From the NCBI GenBank assembly GCA_946186215.1, contig CAMHMM010000018.1:1-14263 (forward strand): a stretch of 14,263 nucleotides of DNA, read 5' to 3'. Positions 14,237 to 14,263 of this stretch are shown here, in pieces (position 1 is the first letter of the stretch; each line of letters opens with the position of its first letter). The position numbers were made by a program, and so were the translations under genes. The notes under the pieces are model-generated. The model was not told the DNA's origin. It did not search any database and was given only the letters and a program-made list of their open reading frames with translations. This DNA is from an uncultured Ruminococcus sp. (lineage in GTDB: Bacteria > Bacillota > Clostridia > Oscillospirales > Ruminococcaceae).

Positions 14237-14263
14237 ATGAAGAATTTTAAAATGCTGATCAAT
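14237..14263 (+). CDS. Start of an unidentified gene, cut by the window end
   Basis: Nine codons are visible (MKNFKMLIN). AAGGAG at 14223-14228 is 8 nt before the ATG, an excellent ribosome binding site, so a real gene very probably starts here. The Lys-rich start could belong to a signal peptide, but too little is visible to say. It is divergent from the araC-type gene and shares its control region, so it may be a sugar transporter or another hydrolase under the same regulator. That is inference from position only. Confidence 0.7.

Overview
The window looks like chromosomal DNA of a low-to-moderate GC, fibre-degrading Clostridia bacterium. A Ruminococcus-like member of the Oscillospiraceae is my best guess. 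This is inferred from gene content and style: an AraC-regulated secreted GH5 cellulase, several secreted surface proteins, mreBCD, strong AGGAGG-type ribosome binding sites and consensus sigma-A promoters in AT-rich spacers. No database search was possible. There are no rRNA or tRNA genes, CRISPR arrays, insertion sequences, integrases or phage genes.

Left region (1-3746, + strand). A perfect-consensus sigma-A promoter (TTGACA-17-TATAAT) drives a probable three-gene unit. It encodes a 743-residue coiled-coil protein whose last ~60 residues resemble the GrpE C-terminal beta-wing, a 150-residue protein of unknown function, and a four-helix membrane protein. A strong hairpin lies between genes 1 and 2, and a clear intrinsic terminator closes the unit.

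Middle (3757-6571, - strand). A tandem ~98 bp structured repeat (two full copies and a partial third) separates that unit from a convergent mreB-mreC-mreD cell-shape operon. The mreD stop codon lies inside the partial third repeat copy. mreB starts with ATG, while mreC and mreD start with TTG.

Right-middle (6699-11530). These are separately transcribed genes for exported proteins of unknown role: a signal-peptide protein with choline/cell-wall-binding-type repeats (+), a lipoprotein with two DxDxDG calcium-loop motifs of the FG-GAP/VCBS type (-), and a signal-peptide protein with an InlB-B-repeat-like segment (-). Each has a recognisable terminator or hairpin, and two have good promoters.

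Right end (11641-14263). An AraC-family regulator and a secreted GH5 glycanase form a - strand operon with an ATGA stop/start overlap. The GH5 barrel is interrupted by a ~145-residue beta-rich insert that reads like a circularly permuted jelly-roll carbohydrate-binding module. The araC promoter is perfect consensus and holds a 10 bp-period direct repeat (AAAGCATT) between its -35 and -10 boxes. It overlaps a probable divergent promoter for a + strand gene of which only nine codons are in the window.

The most unusual items are the GrpE-like giant coiled-coil protein, the interrupted GH5 enzyme, and the structured repeat that reaches into mreD.
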